A stretch of DNA of 64,000 bases from NCBI RefSeq assembly GCF_018143015.1, contig NC_054746.1, forward strand, positions 30,345,129 through 30,409,128, written 5' to 3'. Shown here piece after piece: positions 25,910-38,653 of this stretch (the stretch's first letter is position 1; every line of letters begins with the position of its first letter). Both the position numbers and the translations under genes were made by a program. The notes under the pieces were generated by a model, which ran no database searches, was not told the DNA's origin, and saw only the letters and a list, made by a program, of their open reading frames with translations. The DNA comes from Lytechinus variegatus. Its lineage: Eukaryota > Echinodermata > Echinoidea > Temnopleuroida > Toxopneustidae.

Positions 25910-28900
25910 GTCAAATACATAATGTATTAACACATATAAAGATTCTCAATCATTAAATGGGTTCTAAACAGAAATATGTTATCGCGTTTTGATATAGTTG
26001 AAATTAATGAGGTTCTGGTCAAAAAATTTATGCAGATTCTTGAAAAAGTATGGGTAATGACGTGTCACGTGATCATCTAGGTATCACTGGGTTCTGGTAA
26101 AAATAAAAGACTGGAATTTGAGTGAAACTATTGGTAGTTCTGGACATCGTCTGAATATTAACCATTAAACACGCCAACCATTTTTTTTAATTATGTACCT
26201 ATGAAATTCGGAAGTTTTCACCCTTCTGCAATTCAGTTTCCAGTATAAAAAAATTACCCGTACCAGAGAAAATGTTAAATTTCTTTCTTTATCCTCTTGG
26301 ATAAAAATCAATTTATTTTTTTTAAATGATCATATGAGTTGAGATACATCATTTCAACTTGTTCAACATCGTAATGGGCACATTACGAGATAATTTGGTG
26401 AAATTCAATTGATTGATATTATATCTTTACTTAGTTACTTAGGGTGTAGCCGTTCAGGTGAATGGTTTGGGAGAAGGGCAAATCGATGACGGGTATTAGT
26501 CCGACCAACAGTTTATTTATCGAGGGAGATAACTATACCGCAACCACACTGAATCGTCAGTGCAATATATAAACTAGTGGATATCAACACCCCACATCAT
26601 TAATGAATGATAATTGTCTCTCATAATTTTGCATTACATTCTCGCCGCATCCATTATTCGCCACACCTTGATATATCATCATAAAAAAATAGCTTGCTAA
26701 CTAAAAGATTTGACGTTTCTAAGGAGCAAAGGAAAAACAATTTCACAATATCTTACCAGTCAGTATTTGACATGGTTAGCTTGGTGTAGTGTTGGTACTT
26801 GCGCAGACTGATGTGTCTGTAATATTCAATCTTTACATTAATTATTTTATTAATCAGCCTTCAAAAATCAATCTCCTCCCTGATTTCCACACTGCAGGTG
26901 ATCAGATGAGTTTTCTGTATCCTTTTAATCTTGGCAAAGGTTCAGAGCAGAACTACTGCGGAAGCTTAGAACACTCCACCCACTTTACTCGGATTTCATC
27001 CTACAAAATATTCCACTACACAGAAAAATAGAATGTATGTGCATCATGTATATACATATCTTAAGTAACTATTTAAATATTATCTGAGGACCCTTGTTAC
27101 TTATTTATTTATTTAAAAATCTTTATACAGGATAAGCATGTACAGATAATATATACACTGTTTTTCAACCTGGTCCTGTTGACATAGTAAATATCTAACA
27201 ATGTACAGAAAAGATGCATTAAACAATTCAAATTCAGGCAGAGTAAATTATAGTAAAACAAAATTGAGTAACATAGGTATTAACAAACATAGATATATAA
27301 AAATAACAAAAGATATCATACATGTGCACTGGGTAATGAATACCAAACTGAAAGTTGAAAACACAAACCGGCATAGAGAGAGCGGAGAGTGTTACGAGAA
27401 GTGTGTTTTACTTTACCTACGTTCTTGCCAAAGAAATAAAGATATTTCTGAAGGACATTAAACTTACCATATCCGGAGCTCAAGTTAAGTTGAGGAAACC
27501 GCTGCCTACGTGTATATATCTAACTATTATGACGAGATTACATGTTGATAACCGATTTTTCATAATTATTTACTTCAAATCTCTCCAGTCAATATCTTTA
27601 TGTATATAGAGCAATATTGCATGTTGTTTGCAGCACGATACATGGGCATATAGTTCAACAACAAAGATGAATTGTAAGACTTTTCTGTACAAAAAGATTT
27701 AGCAAATTCAAACAGGTTGAAAATCATTTTCAGTAAAAAATTAATCGATCAAGATGTAAACTGCATATTATTTGAACGAATCGTGTGCGTGGTGTGGGAG
27801 ACGAGAGAGGAGGGGTAAATGCAAAATGTATTGACATGTATGGGACAAACATTGCCCCTCCCCTTTCATGAAAGCGATTATTTGGCACCTATTTGATATA
27901 TTGGCAGATGCGTTTAAAACAATGTTTTTTAATCCTAGTTTATAAAATAGATCCAAGTACACGAGGGAGAGCAACGACCGGGTGAAGAATTTTTTTCAAA
28001 CGGTTGAAAGTTTGCATTTAGGGCATTGCATATCTGCTGTGCATCTTTCTATTGGTACGTAACTTTTTTTTTTCATTTTGAAATGGGGCAACTGTCCCCG
28101 TCCTGCAGTTTCCCCGCTTTCTATACGCCCCTTAAAGTCAAACTCTTCAGTTGAAGATAACCATCTTCCTGAGAATTATGATAGGAAATTATCTTTTTAA
28201 ACCGTTTCAATGTAATTCAAAATGATAAATTGTGAATAATTGTATTAATTATGAATGATTACAGCTGGAAATACGACTTGACACTTGTGGCTTGACCTCT
28301 TCTTGTAAAGGGGTCATAATATCGACTGAGAATCGGATCAAGCAATCTAACCTGGCATTGAAAGAGTGTAGGTGGGAAACGCATATCCATTCAATTTATG
28401 TGTCCAAATTAGTTTGATTGAATTAAATTTCAGGATAATTACCTTGCATATCTGCCAGTATTCATGTGAAAACCGTTTGGCCATTTTAGCTTCGACTTGT
28501 ACGTCCCAAGGGCGAGGCTGAGTAAAAATATTCTGTGACATGCAATTTATTCGGCATGATGGGGGCATGATATTATAAAATACATGAAAATGCTAACCTT
28601 ATTTAATTGTATCGAGGTTTCACAAATCGATTTGGAGTTACAATCTGCCGTTAGAAATTGGGCATAAGAGTTCAATTTTAGAAGAAAAAAAGTGATGTAA
28701 TATAGAGTGTAATCATACCAGGTACAAAAGTAAAGTGGCTTGCTCTGTCCTACATCCCTGCAAAATAATTTGACAGTCGCTTTGTGAAGGGATTCTGTGC
28801 GCATACAAGTTTATCTAGATAGGATCACGGGGAAGCGATAATAATCTGCATAACTAAACAGTGCCTTCAGGAACCACTTAGGTGAGTAATAATTATAGTT

Positions 28901-31002
28901 ATTCTGAATGACTGTTTATAAATAGATCAGGATCTGGATTATTTTTACCTCGAATATTTGCCTGAATGGTTGAATCATTGATTATTATTATTCTTATCAT
29001 TTTTTTTTTTGGGGGGGGATTTCCCAATGAATTTACCCCCCCCCATACCAAATGCTTCTATTCACTCGGTGAACGAGAAGTGACTGGTATGCACGATCTC
29101 CTGAGCTCTGAAGGGTGGCATACTTTGCAATAACGTCCTAAATATTTTTCGGTTAAAATCTTTAAAAAAAACATTCTGTGTCAAATTGACCGGGGAACTG
29201 GGTCTGTTGGCGCTCTACTCCATTTTAGATTTTTTTTTAAATGGTCCGAAATAAGATCCGATATGACACCGAAGAAAGTATCAGATTTGACCCGAAAATC
29301 GGATGTGGAAACAACGAATAATATTTTTAAATTTCTTCAAATTGATGTTATTGTTTGTACGAATGAAAAGCCTGGTGATGGATTGGTTTCTCCTTGTCCA
29401 ATGCTTTTGATAATTTCATTACTGTCTCAGTAAAGTCTTATGTAAATACACTTAATGTAATACACCTGTAAATATGTTTTAATTGAATGATGTAAAATAT
29501 CTGAATTCTCAGTATAACTAGGCGGTAGATATTTTTTATAACATGTTTTTTTAAATTTAATCCTCGTGCCCCCTTCAATCATGATTAGTCCACTTCATAT
29601 AGCCTCCATTTGACTTTCTCATCTGCTATATCGACTGCTTTACCATGTTTGAATGTGTTTAGTTTTGCGTATTGTTCTGAGTGCACTTTTGTATATATGA
29701 ATGAAGTGAAATGAATTTTTAAACAAATGTTGATATTATTCAAGGCTACCGTAGTTTGAACCATTCACTATTCGTTTTGTATAATGTGTGTAAAAAGAAA
29801 AATATTCTCTCTTTCTCTAAGTGTATAATCATCTTTATTACTTTGCACATTTAAGCACTCAACCGGGGTACTCAATAGTTAAAATCCAAACCACTCACTT
29901 TTTTTGCCACCTTGCAGACATCTTTAATTGGATCAGGATTTGAATCATTAATGTTAATCATCTTTCTGAGAAAGAACAATGTGTGGTAGATGATAATTAC
30001 CAGGAGTCAAACCATAGATTGCCTTATACACACAGTGAATGTGACCACCTTGCATCGATGAGATATAGCTTGAAGGGTTGCATGGCAAGAAGGGGGTAAG
30101 ACCGTTGGACCGATCAAAACTGAGTAAATGTCACGCGGTTTAAAAGACGGAAGATGGTTTCCTCTCACCCCTTCTGGACCAACCCCCCTCCTGGGATGTA
30201 CCCCTTTCCTCCCCCGTCACAATCTCCCGCTCAATAACCTATCCAAAAGAGAAGAACATGTGGGTATTATTGCACCCACTAGACTCCCATTATACCTTTA
30301 ATAGATCGCACTCTGCCATTTTTAGCTTCTCCAGTGATCCTCCTTTATCACACTGCTTCCTATATAACACATTCTTCAATCAATTTTTTTGTTCTTTTCT
30401 TACACTCAGGGCAACCTGCAGGCACAAGTAGACTTTACAACTATAATAACTATATCATATCACACCTGCACGAGATCATTATAGTCATTAAAATATCTGG
30501 TCTATATACAGATTTGTAACAGTGTAGGGCAGGGCACACCCAACTGACCCAAGGGGTCGTCAACAACTTTCTGATTTTTTTTTTCTCAAATGCTAATCAA
30601 AACTACAGGGTGTAATTTAACGAGAAAATCGGGCAAAGGATAAAAAAGAAGGAATAATAAACTGTATGGAAAGGCTTGAAACTATACATTGTACAATATA
30701 TACTACCCCGGATCTTTTTTCTTGAGAAAAAAAATCTGAATGTAGGCCTATTTAAGCCACCTCGCCCCCCCCCCTTCCTTCAAACTACCCTGGTGCCCCT
30801 AGTGTGAACACATGCTATGAACTTCCCAAGTAGGGGCGAATCTATGATTTTACAAAGGGGCATATTTTCCCTAGGAAATGGCTGTTCAAGTCCATCGTGC
30901 ATGATATCAATTTATTTGATTTTGAAATTAGACCCTCACGAAAAATAACTAAGTTCAGAACAAAAGAAGTGAATTAATAAAATATATGAACAGTAACTGA
31001 AT
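25910..31002. other. Long non-coding stretch, no supported gene
   Basis: About 5 kb of AT-rich sequence with frames no longer than about 90 codons, none recognisable. G/C homopolymer runs lie at 29011-29045. I see no transposon ends here, though old decayed repeats cannot be excluded by eye. Confidence 0.5.
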
Positions 31003-31190
31003 TAATGAAAAACAATAGATAAATGAATATATAGATAAATTATTAATTGATCAGTAGATAAGTAAATGAATAAATGAATGAATGAATGAATGAATGAATA
31101 AATAAATAAATGAATAAATAAATAAATAAATGAATAAATAAGTAAATAAACAAATAAATTAATAAATAAATAAATAAGTAATGTCGAATA
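31003..31190. repeat. ATGA/ATAA tetranucleotide microsatellite
   Basis: Run of AATGAATGAATAAATAAATA units. The minus-strand frame over it (31002-31205) is a repetitive Leu-Phe-Ile-Tyr string and not a gene. Confidence 0.95.
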
Positions 31191-31445
31191 ACTAGGTTTT
31201 AGCATTTGTGAGGCTTGACTTGTTTCTTTTAGTGTTATAATGACCGGTATCAGTAATCAGTCACTCATTCTGCTGTTTAGCAAATTAAAAAAAAATGCAT
31301 CGTATTCCAAACGAAGCCCCCAATGTTATGGCTTTATTACCTCACTGAGATTTTTAAGGGCTGGTCTTACATAAACGTTTCCCTGCACGTAATGTACCGC
31401 CCGATGACACTTTCAAATTAGCATTCCTCGGTTATAAGGCTCCCA

Positions 31446-31877
31446 CACTCTAAAAAGTATTGGATAAAAATGCCCCACAGGGGCCGCGGAAGCGGGGGGG
31501 GGGGGCTGGAAGGGGGCTTCAGCCCCCCCCACACACACACAAACACCTTTTTTCCCCAAAACCTTACGCAAAAACATAAAATTGATCATAATTATGATTG
31601 TGATTTTTAGCATGGTCATCCCCACTTTGCAAAGCCGTTCCGCGGCCCCTATCAAAGAGGATAATTATGTGTCCAACCAACATGGGGCATTTCTTTTGCA
31701 AAGGGCATTTTTTATTTATCCACTGTGATGAAAATGTTGCCCAGTCTAAAGTATTTGCTGTCTATTTTTTAACTTTACTGGACAATATGCTCCCCGCATT
31801 GGGTAAATTACTACCCCAAATTTGTTGGACACATACCCTCGTGCTGGTAAAAATTTTACCCAATATTATTTACAGTG
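31446..31877. mobile_element. Foldback MITE carrying a nested second MITE
   Basis: The left end CACTCTAAAAAGTATTGG pairs with the right end CCAATATTATTTACAGTG. Further in, TATGTGTCCAAC on the left (after the nested insert) pairs with GTTGGACACATA on the right. Removing the insert at 31478-31651 restores the inverted pairing, which gives the order of insertion. The interior is T-rich without coding frames. I cannot read an unambiguous target duplication. Confidence 0.75.
31478..31651. mobile_element. MITE with CAGGGGCCGCGGAA ends, copy B (nested)
   Basis: A 174-bp element from CAGGGGCCGCGGAAGCGG to TTCCGCGGCCCCTA, with poly-G and poly-C interior blocks. It sits within the left arm of the foldback element at 31446-31877. 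The flanking pentamers (CCCCA, TCAAA) do not match well, unlike the other two copies, so its duplication has decayed or an end has changed. Confidence 0.8.
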
Positions 31878-33579
31878 CATAGCGATACCCGTAAAAGAAA
31901 GGGAAATATTATAAATCCATAAAGGTTTTATCAGTACTCCCTCCAGACATGGACTTAGTTCGGCCTTCCGCCATCGTTCCTTTCGATCAGGACGCGTTTT
32001 CTCTCCTTTAATCTATCGCCCTCTTTTATGTGAGCGATTGATGGCATACAGATTTCAATAATATAATATTGGAGAAGAAAAGAGACTTGATTATTACCTA
32101 AGGCGAGGCATTCTTGATTGTTTAGTTTATATCATTGATTATATCTATCATTGAGCGATTTTTTTTAATCCCCAAATCCAAAGCATTGGTCGCTTATTTC
32201 CAAATAAGTATATTGTATTAAAAGGAATGTGTTTAACTTCTCAGTCATATATTGCCTTTCTTTATAATGTATAAATTTAGCAAGTCTCGTCTTCAAAATG
32301 GTTTTTAGACTGTTTTCAATTTTCCATGAACAATCAATGCTATTTCCCAACTAAAGTTATAGCATTGTTGGAAGTAGATCAGTTTTACTCAATTTTTTAG
32401 TTTGAGCAAATTGATCATACCGTGTCATAAACCTTATACATTTCCTGTGATATGAGTATATTAGTAATCTACAAAAGTCATGATCAACGTGATCCACGTA
32501 AAATATTGTCTATTTTGTTTTAAAAAATAAAGAAGCGCGAGGCCCCAATATCATAACATAAATTATATAATAAAATGATTTCAGATTATCGATTATTTTT
32601 GTGTCGTATTATCCATATTGCTATAAATAACTGTGATTTATTTCAAAGATAAACTTGATCAAAGTCATTCCGAGGAAGCAGCATCTTGGAAGTGTCAAAA
32701 CATTGGTTACCAATTTGACATGATTCAACCAAATAGCGGTTAGAGCGCTTGTTAAATCTGGAAATTGTTGAATTTATGCTTGATCACAAAATTATATTAT
32801 TTAAAGATCTCAATTTAGAATCCCGGGGGAAAGTATCAGTAAGAAATGAGGCGACAGAAGGAAGATTATTTGTTTCCTATTTGGGGAATGAGGGAACGGA
32901 TTTTTTTTCTTAAAGATGTTAGCATCCTTCATAAGGTTTATACAACACCATTAAGAAATGAAGACAAAATGATATCTAATACTTATCTCTAAATTTATAA
33001 TTGTAAAGTTATGATTAAAGTTAGGGGACTTTTTGAAGCAATAATAACGACATAAGACAGTTACGAATACAATTCCTCTTGGAATGTCCTGTGTAATATG
33101 CTTATACATGATAATCTCACATGATGTTATCGGCATCGTAATCAGGTATAGTGCTCATATAATTTATGTCTATTGTGCTGTGATTATGGCACTAACACTA
33201 TGTAGCATATTATCTCATAACATCACTATATATTATCCCCCCCCCCCCAAATGCTCGGGTAGTAATAATCGAAATGAAATTTCATTCTCATTCATCACTT
33301 CTCATTTCTGAAGCTTCATTAGTTTTGTCTTTCTTTCATCTTTTCTGTTCTTACATCTTAATCTATATACCATGGATCTGAAGGTTGAGATGATCACTAA
33401 AGGCTTATATTTTGTTCGAAATTGAACGAACGCTTTGGATTGGTGTAACATCATGTTGAGTATAGGCCTATGTAATTTTGACTTTGAAAGTTGCGCTTGA
33501 ATGCAACTCTTTTTACAACGGGCCCCCATGTCATAAATGTCGCACAATATTAGGGAGCATATAACCTTGATTATTATGA
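31878..33579. other. Non-coding stretch, nothing recognised
   Basis: AT-rich sequence with a C run at about 33237-33248 and no supported gene. Confidence 0.5.
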
Positions 33580-34190
33580 ACTAGCGGAGTACCTCAAGGC
33601 GGTGTCTTCGGACCGATTCTTTTTTCGGTCTACTTCAAAGACGTTCCTATTTGCAAGAAATAGTGAGGAAGCACAAGGAAGCACATCGGCCCAATTCAAT
33701 GATTTTCAGGTTTATTGAAACAAGATTGTCTGATAGATGCCATCAAATAAGGACAAAATGCAAAGCGCTCTACATCGGGAAGGAAAACCCTTAAGGAAAT
33801 CGTCACACTCATACCAACTACTTGTGGTCAGAATAACGAAAAGATCTTCCTTAAAACTGTATAAGACAATACTACTGATCATCTTTAAGACCATCATCGA
33901 ATCACATCCATTGACAGAAAGCAAATAGTTTCTCGTGCAGAGATCAACAGTGATCAAGGACCATCAAATGCATGGACGAGTTAACATCCCACAGGACAAT
34001 TTCAACATGCAAATAGTTCTACAAGCGGGCGCTATTATAGAATTCTGCTTGTTAGATTCAGAAGCAGATTCAATATTGCAATAGCTTTCAAAGAAAGTGT
34101 GATAAGCTTGATCCCTTACAACACAATGTAGAATGAGGATCAGATTAATAACGTTCTATGTAATATTCAGAAGTTTGGATTGGATAAGAT
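33580..34190 (+). pseudogene. Decayed non-LTR retrotransposon (reverse transcriptase remnant)
   Basis: At 33580-33663 the plus strand reads TSGVPQGGVFGPILFSVYF and on to a stop. This is the reverse-transcriptase block usually seen as SGVPQGSVLGPILF in CR1/jockey-type LINEs. Further on, in shifted frames, are fragments resembling the usual downstream order: KCKALYIGKE (about 33757), then VQRSTVIK (about 33935), then a terminal FGLDKI-stop (about 34172). Stops and frameshifts break it throughout. The catalytic YADD-type block is not recognisable. It is a dead relic without any terminal structure I can define. Confidence 0.65.
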
Positions 34191-35448
34191 TTGAGTAGAA
34201 ACATGAAAAAACCTATGTCGTTTTATTTTTGTGATCTTTTCTCACCTGCAGGATCATGTAGGGCATTGAGGGCGTCCTTGAAGAAGCTCAGTTCCTCCAC
34301 AAGTCGCTATAACCACTCCTCATTCGAAAATATCGGCAATACTGCATGTGCAGCAGGGATGATATCATGAAATTCATGAATGGGGTGCAGTGGCATTATC
34401 AGTTAACTCATGACTCAGTCCTACAATTTGAAGCGTTTCTAGCGAGTTTTCGCAGATGGAATAACAAGAGGGCCATCAGCCATGCATGTTTAGTAAATAC
34501 TTGAACGAATTCACAACACTCGAAGAACTTGACGTAGAGCTGGGATGAGCACGTGCATACGCAGAGGTGATGGCACTGCATGTCCGATTTGTCTCTCTTG
34601 CCATCACGAATCCTTCTGGTTTTCCTCTGTCTTTTTTTATTACCATTATATTGAATGATACCCAGCAGTATCTGCTATTCTGCTGAAAGAGATGATACAT
34701 AGATGATTTCGAGAGTATATTTTGGTAGAGTGACGATTTATGCTGAAATGTGCTTGATGTAGTTAATCAGAAAACAATGGCGATTAGTATAGGCCTAAGT
34801 TGTCGAAATCCGGATAACTGTTGACACTACGCCCAACCTCGATCTGACAAAAATATGGCACTGTGGTTCTATCCGGCTAAGGAGATCTTTCACTTCAGAA
34901 TATATACTTCATGGTGAAAAGCCTGAAAACAAAGGGACGAGCTTTCGCTTTGCCAATTGTGAAGTTCAGGTCTATTCATCTTCGCGTGAAGATACAATGC
35001 AACGACCAGGCACAGTCACTGAGTTGAAGTCCCATTGTGTTCCAAGTTCTGGTTCTGGTCTGGGGTTCTGGTATACACATGGACCTATCCACGGAGGATT
35101 ATCTATTGTTACTGGGGGTGCTGTGACAATGCTCAGCACCTCCAGTAACAAAAGATTACATTACAGTAGGCCCCGACATATAATAGGCCTACTGTATTCC
35201 GCGTTCAGAAGAGAGAGATTTTTAAATTAATTTTTCACCAGGCCTAACAAAAAATAAATTGACATAGATAAGATGTTAATAAGTGTACATGGAAGAATAA
35301 TAAATGTTCGTATAGATTATTGATAAACGCTGTATTGATATAGGAATACCGGATATATGACCGTCATTCATTGAGTGAATGTTACAATCACATCGACGAG
35401 CTGTTGCATCTGAACAGCCACGTATTCACTAGTTGTCGTAGGCTTTTT
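34191..35448. other. Non-coding stretch, nothing recognised
   Basis: Mixed composition, no supported gene. A small hairpin around TTACTGGGGGTGCTGTGAC and its partial complement AGCACCTCCAGTAAC lies at 35110-35150. Confidence 0.45.
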
Positions 35449-35592
35449 ATCCATATACATTGTATGAATTTATAGTATTCACACCGATCCATAAGCTGTA
35501 TCATCATATCCATACGTCGTATGAATATATCCGGGTATCGTATATCCATACGACGTGTGAATTTCTCGTATCCATGCGCTGTATGAATATAC
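35449..35592. repeat. Degenerate short repeat built on CCATACGnCGTATGAAT
   Basis: Five related units (35451, 35489, 35510, 35546, 35572) each join CCATA to a TATGAAT-type string around a small dyad such as ATACGTCGTAT. Spacing is irregular (21-38 bp). The minus-strand frames across it contain repeated RRMD-type strings, which result from this repeat. Confidence 0.65.
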
Positions 35593-35788
35593 GATAGGTG
35601 GTGCTGGGTAACGTCAGCGCTTGGGCTTGTATAGGAGACGGAGCTGTCTTTCCCTTGACTGAAAAGAAAAAGAAACAACAAATGAAATAAAGTATTTGTA
35701 AAGTAAGTGATAAAATCATAAAATATGATTTTTTTTTAAGTAGAACAAGATTTTGAAAAAAAAATGATTGGTCAGTGACCATACACAT

Positions 35789-35880
35789 TGAGTATACCTG
35801 CAATGTACCTTAAAGTCAAACTTATAAAAGTCAAAGCATATGGCACATTTATTAGTGAGTATACCTGCAATGTACCTTAA
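35789..35880 (+). repeat. Isolated copy of the 67-bp minisatellite unit
   Basis: One full unit (35812-35878) preceded by a partial one (GAGTATACCTGCAATGTACC), nearly identical to the array at 36258-36633. About 380 bp of single-copy sequence separates the two, which suggests array expansion on one side or insertion between copies. Confidence 0.9.
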
Positions 35881-36257
35881 AGATAAATTCCAGTTTTGGT
35901 AACGATCTCAAAATGACTTTTTACAGAATCTAATATAATGACCACCCACGTGTCTGTTTGTATGAATAAAAAATATGTGCCAAAGGATTCTGGAAGAAAT
36001 TGTGTAATTGCTGAGAAATAAGCAATATAAGCACGGATTCGGTCACTTCCGTCGGGTATTTATTCCAGCAATAATAATACACTGTCCCACGTGTGCCTAT
36101 CTGTGTTGGTGATCTTCAGAGATTTCAAGATTTCACAAAGTTCAGTTTATGTAACTGTACCAGATCTAGATCCTCGATGATATAGTGACAATTAAGCCTG
36201 GTTTTACAGACTTTCTCATGAAATCAGTGTTTACTGCAACTACTGGTATTTCTCTTT

Positions 36258-36633
36258 AAAGTCAAACTTATAAAAGTCAAAGCATATGGCACATTTATTA
36301 GTGAGTATACCTGCAATGTACCTTAAAGTCAAACTTATAAAAGTCAAAGCATATGGCACATTTATTAGTGAGTATACCTGCAATGTACCTTAAAGTCAAA
36401 CTTATAAAAGTCAAAGCATATGGCACATTTATTAGTGAGTATACCTGCAATGTACCTTAAAGTCAAACTTATAAAAGTCAAAGCATATGGCACATTTATT
36501 AGTGAGTATACCTGCAATGTACCTTAAAGTCAAACTTATAAAAGTCAAAGCATATGGCACATTTATTAGTGAGTATACCTGCAATGTACCTTAAAGTCAA
36601 ACTTATAAAAGTCAAAGCATATGGCACATTTAT
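36258..36633 (+). repeat. 67-bp tandem minisatellite, about 5.6 copies
   Basis: Units start at 36258, 36325, 36392, 36459, 36526 and 36593. Each begins AAAGTCAAACTTATAAAAGT and ends GCAATGTACCTT. The copies look identical by eye, so the array is young or homogenised. It contains no coding frame. Confidence 0.97.
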
Positions 36634-38374
36634 GGCCTATTGAAAGTGATCATTGGAGAATCAACGGCTTTATTCAAAATAGAGATCACTCGGTATTAAG
36701 CAGATAGGAACACTCCAACCAAGATATTTTGCTCACAATAAATTATACTATGTACGTAAAAAAGTTGCTCCATTTAAATTTAGGGGGTACATATATTTTT
36801 TTTTTTGGGGGGGGTGACATATTTGAATATAGGTGCGGTGCTACGGGGTTATGATTTTTTAACCCTGTTCTGTCCGGGGGACAAAAACATCCCTGCCCCT
36901 TCGACATTTTTTTTACGATGAATTCATAACGTAAAAGGATTGCGCCGCGTCGTTTCATGACCTTTTTCTCTCCAAGTCTCGCGCAACTTTTAAGACCAAA
37001 TTCGCGATGTGGGAGTGTGCAGTTCTGAAGTTACGTAACATTTTGTAAGAGGAAGTCAGACCCAAAATTGCTCAAAAACGTGATTTCACGTACAAATCTA
37101 ATGCGAATTCTGTATGTAGCCAAAACTCGGATTGAAAGCAATAGATTTCATGTTATTAATGACTAAAATTGTGTTGCATACGATTTTCATCGAAAAAATA
37201 AGGAGACACATAAGAAATTGAACAAAAATGAAATAGGGCCTACATAAGAAAACTAAATAATATTGCCATTTTTGAAAGTTGCATTTGATAATAATCCTAA
37301 GAAGAGTGTCCAAACCAAAATGTAGCAGTTTTAGGGCTGTATTTAAAGATTTGCAGCCAACTTACGATTTTATGAAATAATTAGCATAAGTAATTAATTA
37401 AAAATAAATTTAAATAAGTTTACTACAATTGACAATTGAATTCTGGAGATTACGTCATGGGTGACGTGAGTGTCAATTTTCGTCGCGATCGCGTGATCGT
37501 CTCCCTCTCTATAATACTCTGGAACAACCCCTGTATTATTATAAGAAGATTAGATTTTCAAAAGGGAATTATTTGTGAAGAGAGTGAGCAAAGCAAACCT
37601 ATGCAAGTGTGTTTTATAAGAATGTCTTCTTGGGGATGCATTCACATTGCAGGAGCCAACCCCTGATCAATCAAAACTGTTTTTGATATCGCAATAAGTT
37701 TATATTGACCATTATCAGTAAGTGTGGCTGCGTCATTAGGTTGTTGATAGGAGACCTGTGTGGATGATTCGAATGACCTCTAAACCGCCATGAACTTGAT
37801 GAAACCGCCTATGGCTTCGAGTGGGGTCTATCCTCACAATGATCTGCAGGTGATGCTGAAACGTATCCTTTTATATATTTGAGAGGATTGGTCCGAATTC
37901 ATTTATCACCCGATTAATGTCTCGTACATTGTAAGTCGAAACATCCTTGCTTCGAGGTCTTGTAAAATTGATACAAGTTCCCCTACACCGACACTAAATT
38001 CTGTAGAGATGCCCGCGGTTGTTTCCTGAAAGAAGGAGGCAATAATATACTTGTATACTTTAAGGACATCTGGAATATTAGAAGGCCTAATTAGATTAAA
38101 TGATTAAATAAATTAAACGATGTAGAATGAGCTATATTGTTGCAATTGATAATTATGTTTGAGACTGGGCTATTTATGCAAAGAAATCTGTCCGCATATG
38201 AAGGAGATTATAATTTTAGAATGTGAAAATTAGAAATATTCCTCATTGATAGATCCTGAAAATAAATTTTATTTCAAAGAAGAAAATAATAAAAAGAAAC
38301 AATGACTACAATTTTACAAATTACTATGCAGGGTACCCCCACCCCTTAATTTTCAATTGTGTTTATACCCACAT
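36634..38374. other. Non-coding stretch, nothing recognised
   Basis: Contains T/G runs at 36789-36815 and no recognised gene. A 76-codon plus frame at 37436-37666 has no recognisable feature. Confidence 0.5.
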
Positions 38375-38382
38375 GACTTCGA

Positions 38383-38645
38383 CAGTGGCGTACCTAGGAT
38401 TTTTCACAGGGGAGGGGCAAAAACGTCCGCCAAAAAAAATTGACAAGCAAAAAAAAAGAAAAAGGTCTTCAATCACAAATAAAAGATTTCGTACCAGAAA
38501 GAAATTATAAATTGACAAGCAAAAAAAAAAAGCTCGTCAGGGGGCAAAAAAGGTCTATCAAGCTCGTCAGGGGGGCTGCGTCCTTTGCATGGGTTGTGGC
38601 TCGTCAGGGGGGCAGACTGCCCCCCCCCCCGTAGGTACGCTAGTG
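38383..38645 (+). mobile_element. Non-autonomous hAT-type element with 8-bp duplication
   Basis: A 263-bp element starting CAGTGGCGTACCTAGGAT and ending CGTAGGTACGCTAGTG. GACTTCGA is duplicated perfectly on both sides (38375-38382 and 38646-38653). CAnTG-type ends plus an 8-bp duplication are the hAT signature. The interior has A-rich strings around TTGACAAGCAAAAAAAA and a C run. A related interior fragment occurs at about 63495-63560. Confidence 0.93.
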
Positions 38646-38653
38646 GACTTCGA

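Noticed and set aside
31002-31205. Minus-strand frame with regular Phe-Ile-Tyr-Leu repeats
   Set aside because: It is a translation of the ATGA/ATAA tetranucleotide microsatellite.
35504-35803. Minus-strand frames with repeated Arg-Met-Asp strings
   Set aside because: They are explained by the short dyad repeats at 35449-35592.
36258-36633. Possible CRISPR-like or origin-like iteron array
   Set aside because: The 67-bp units are contiguous and identical with no variable spacers, so it is a minisatellite.
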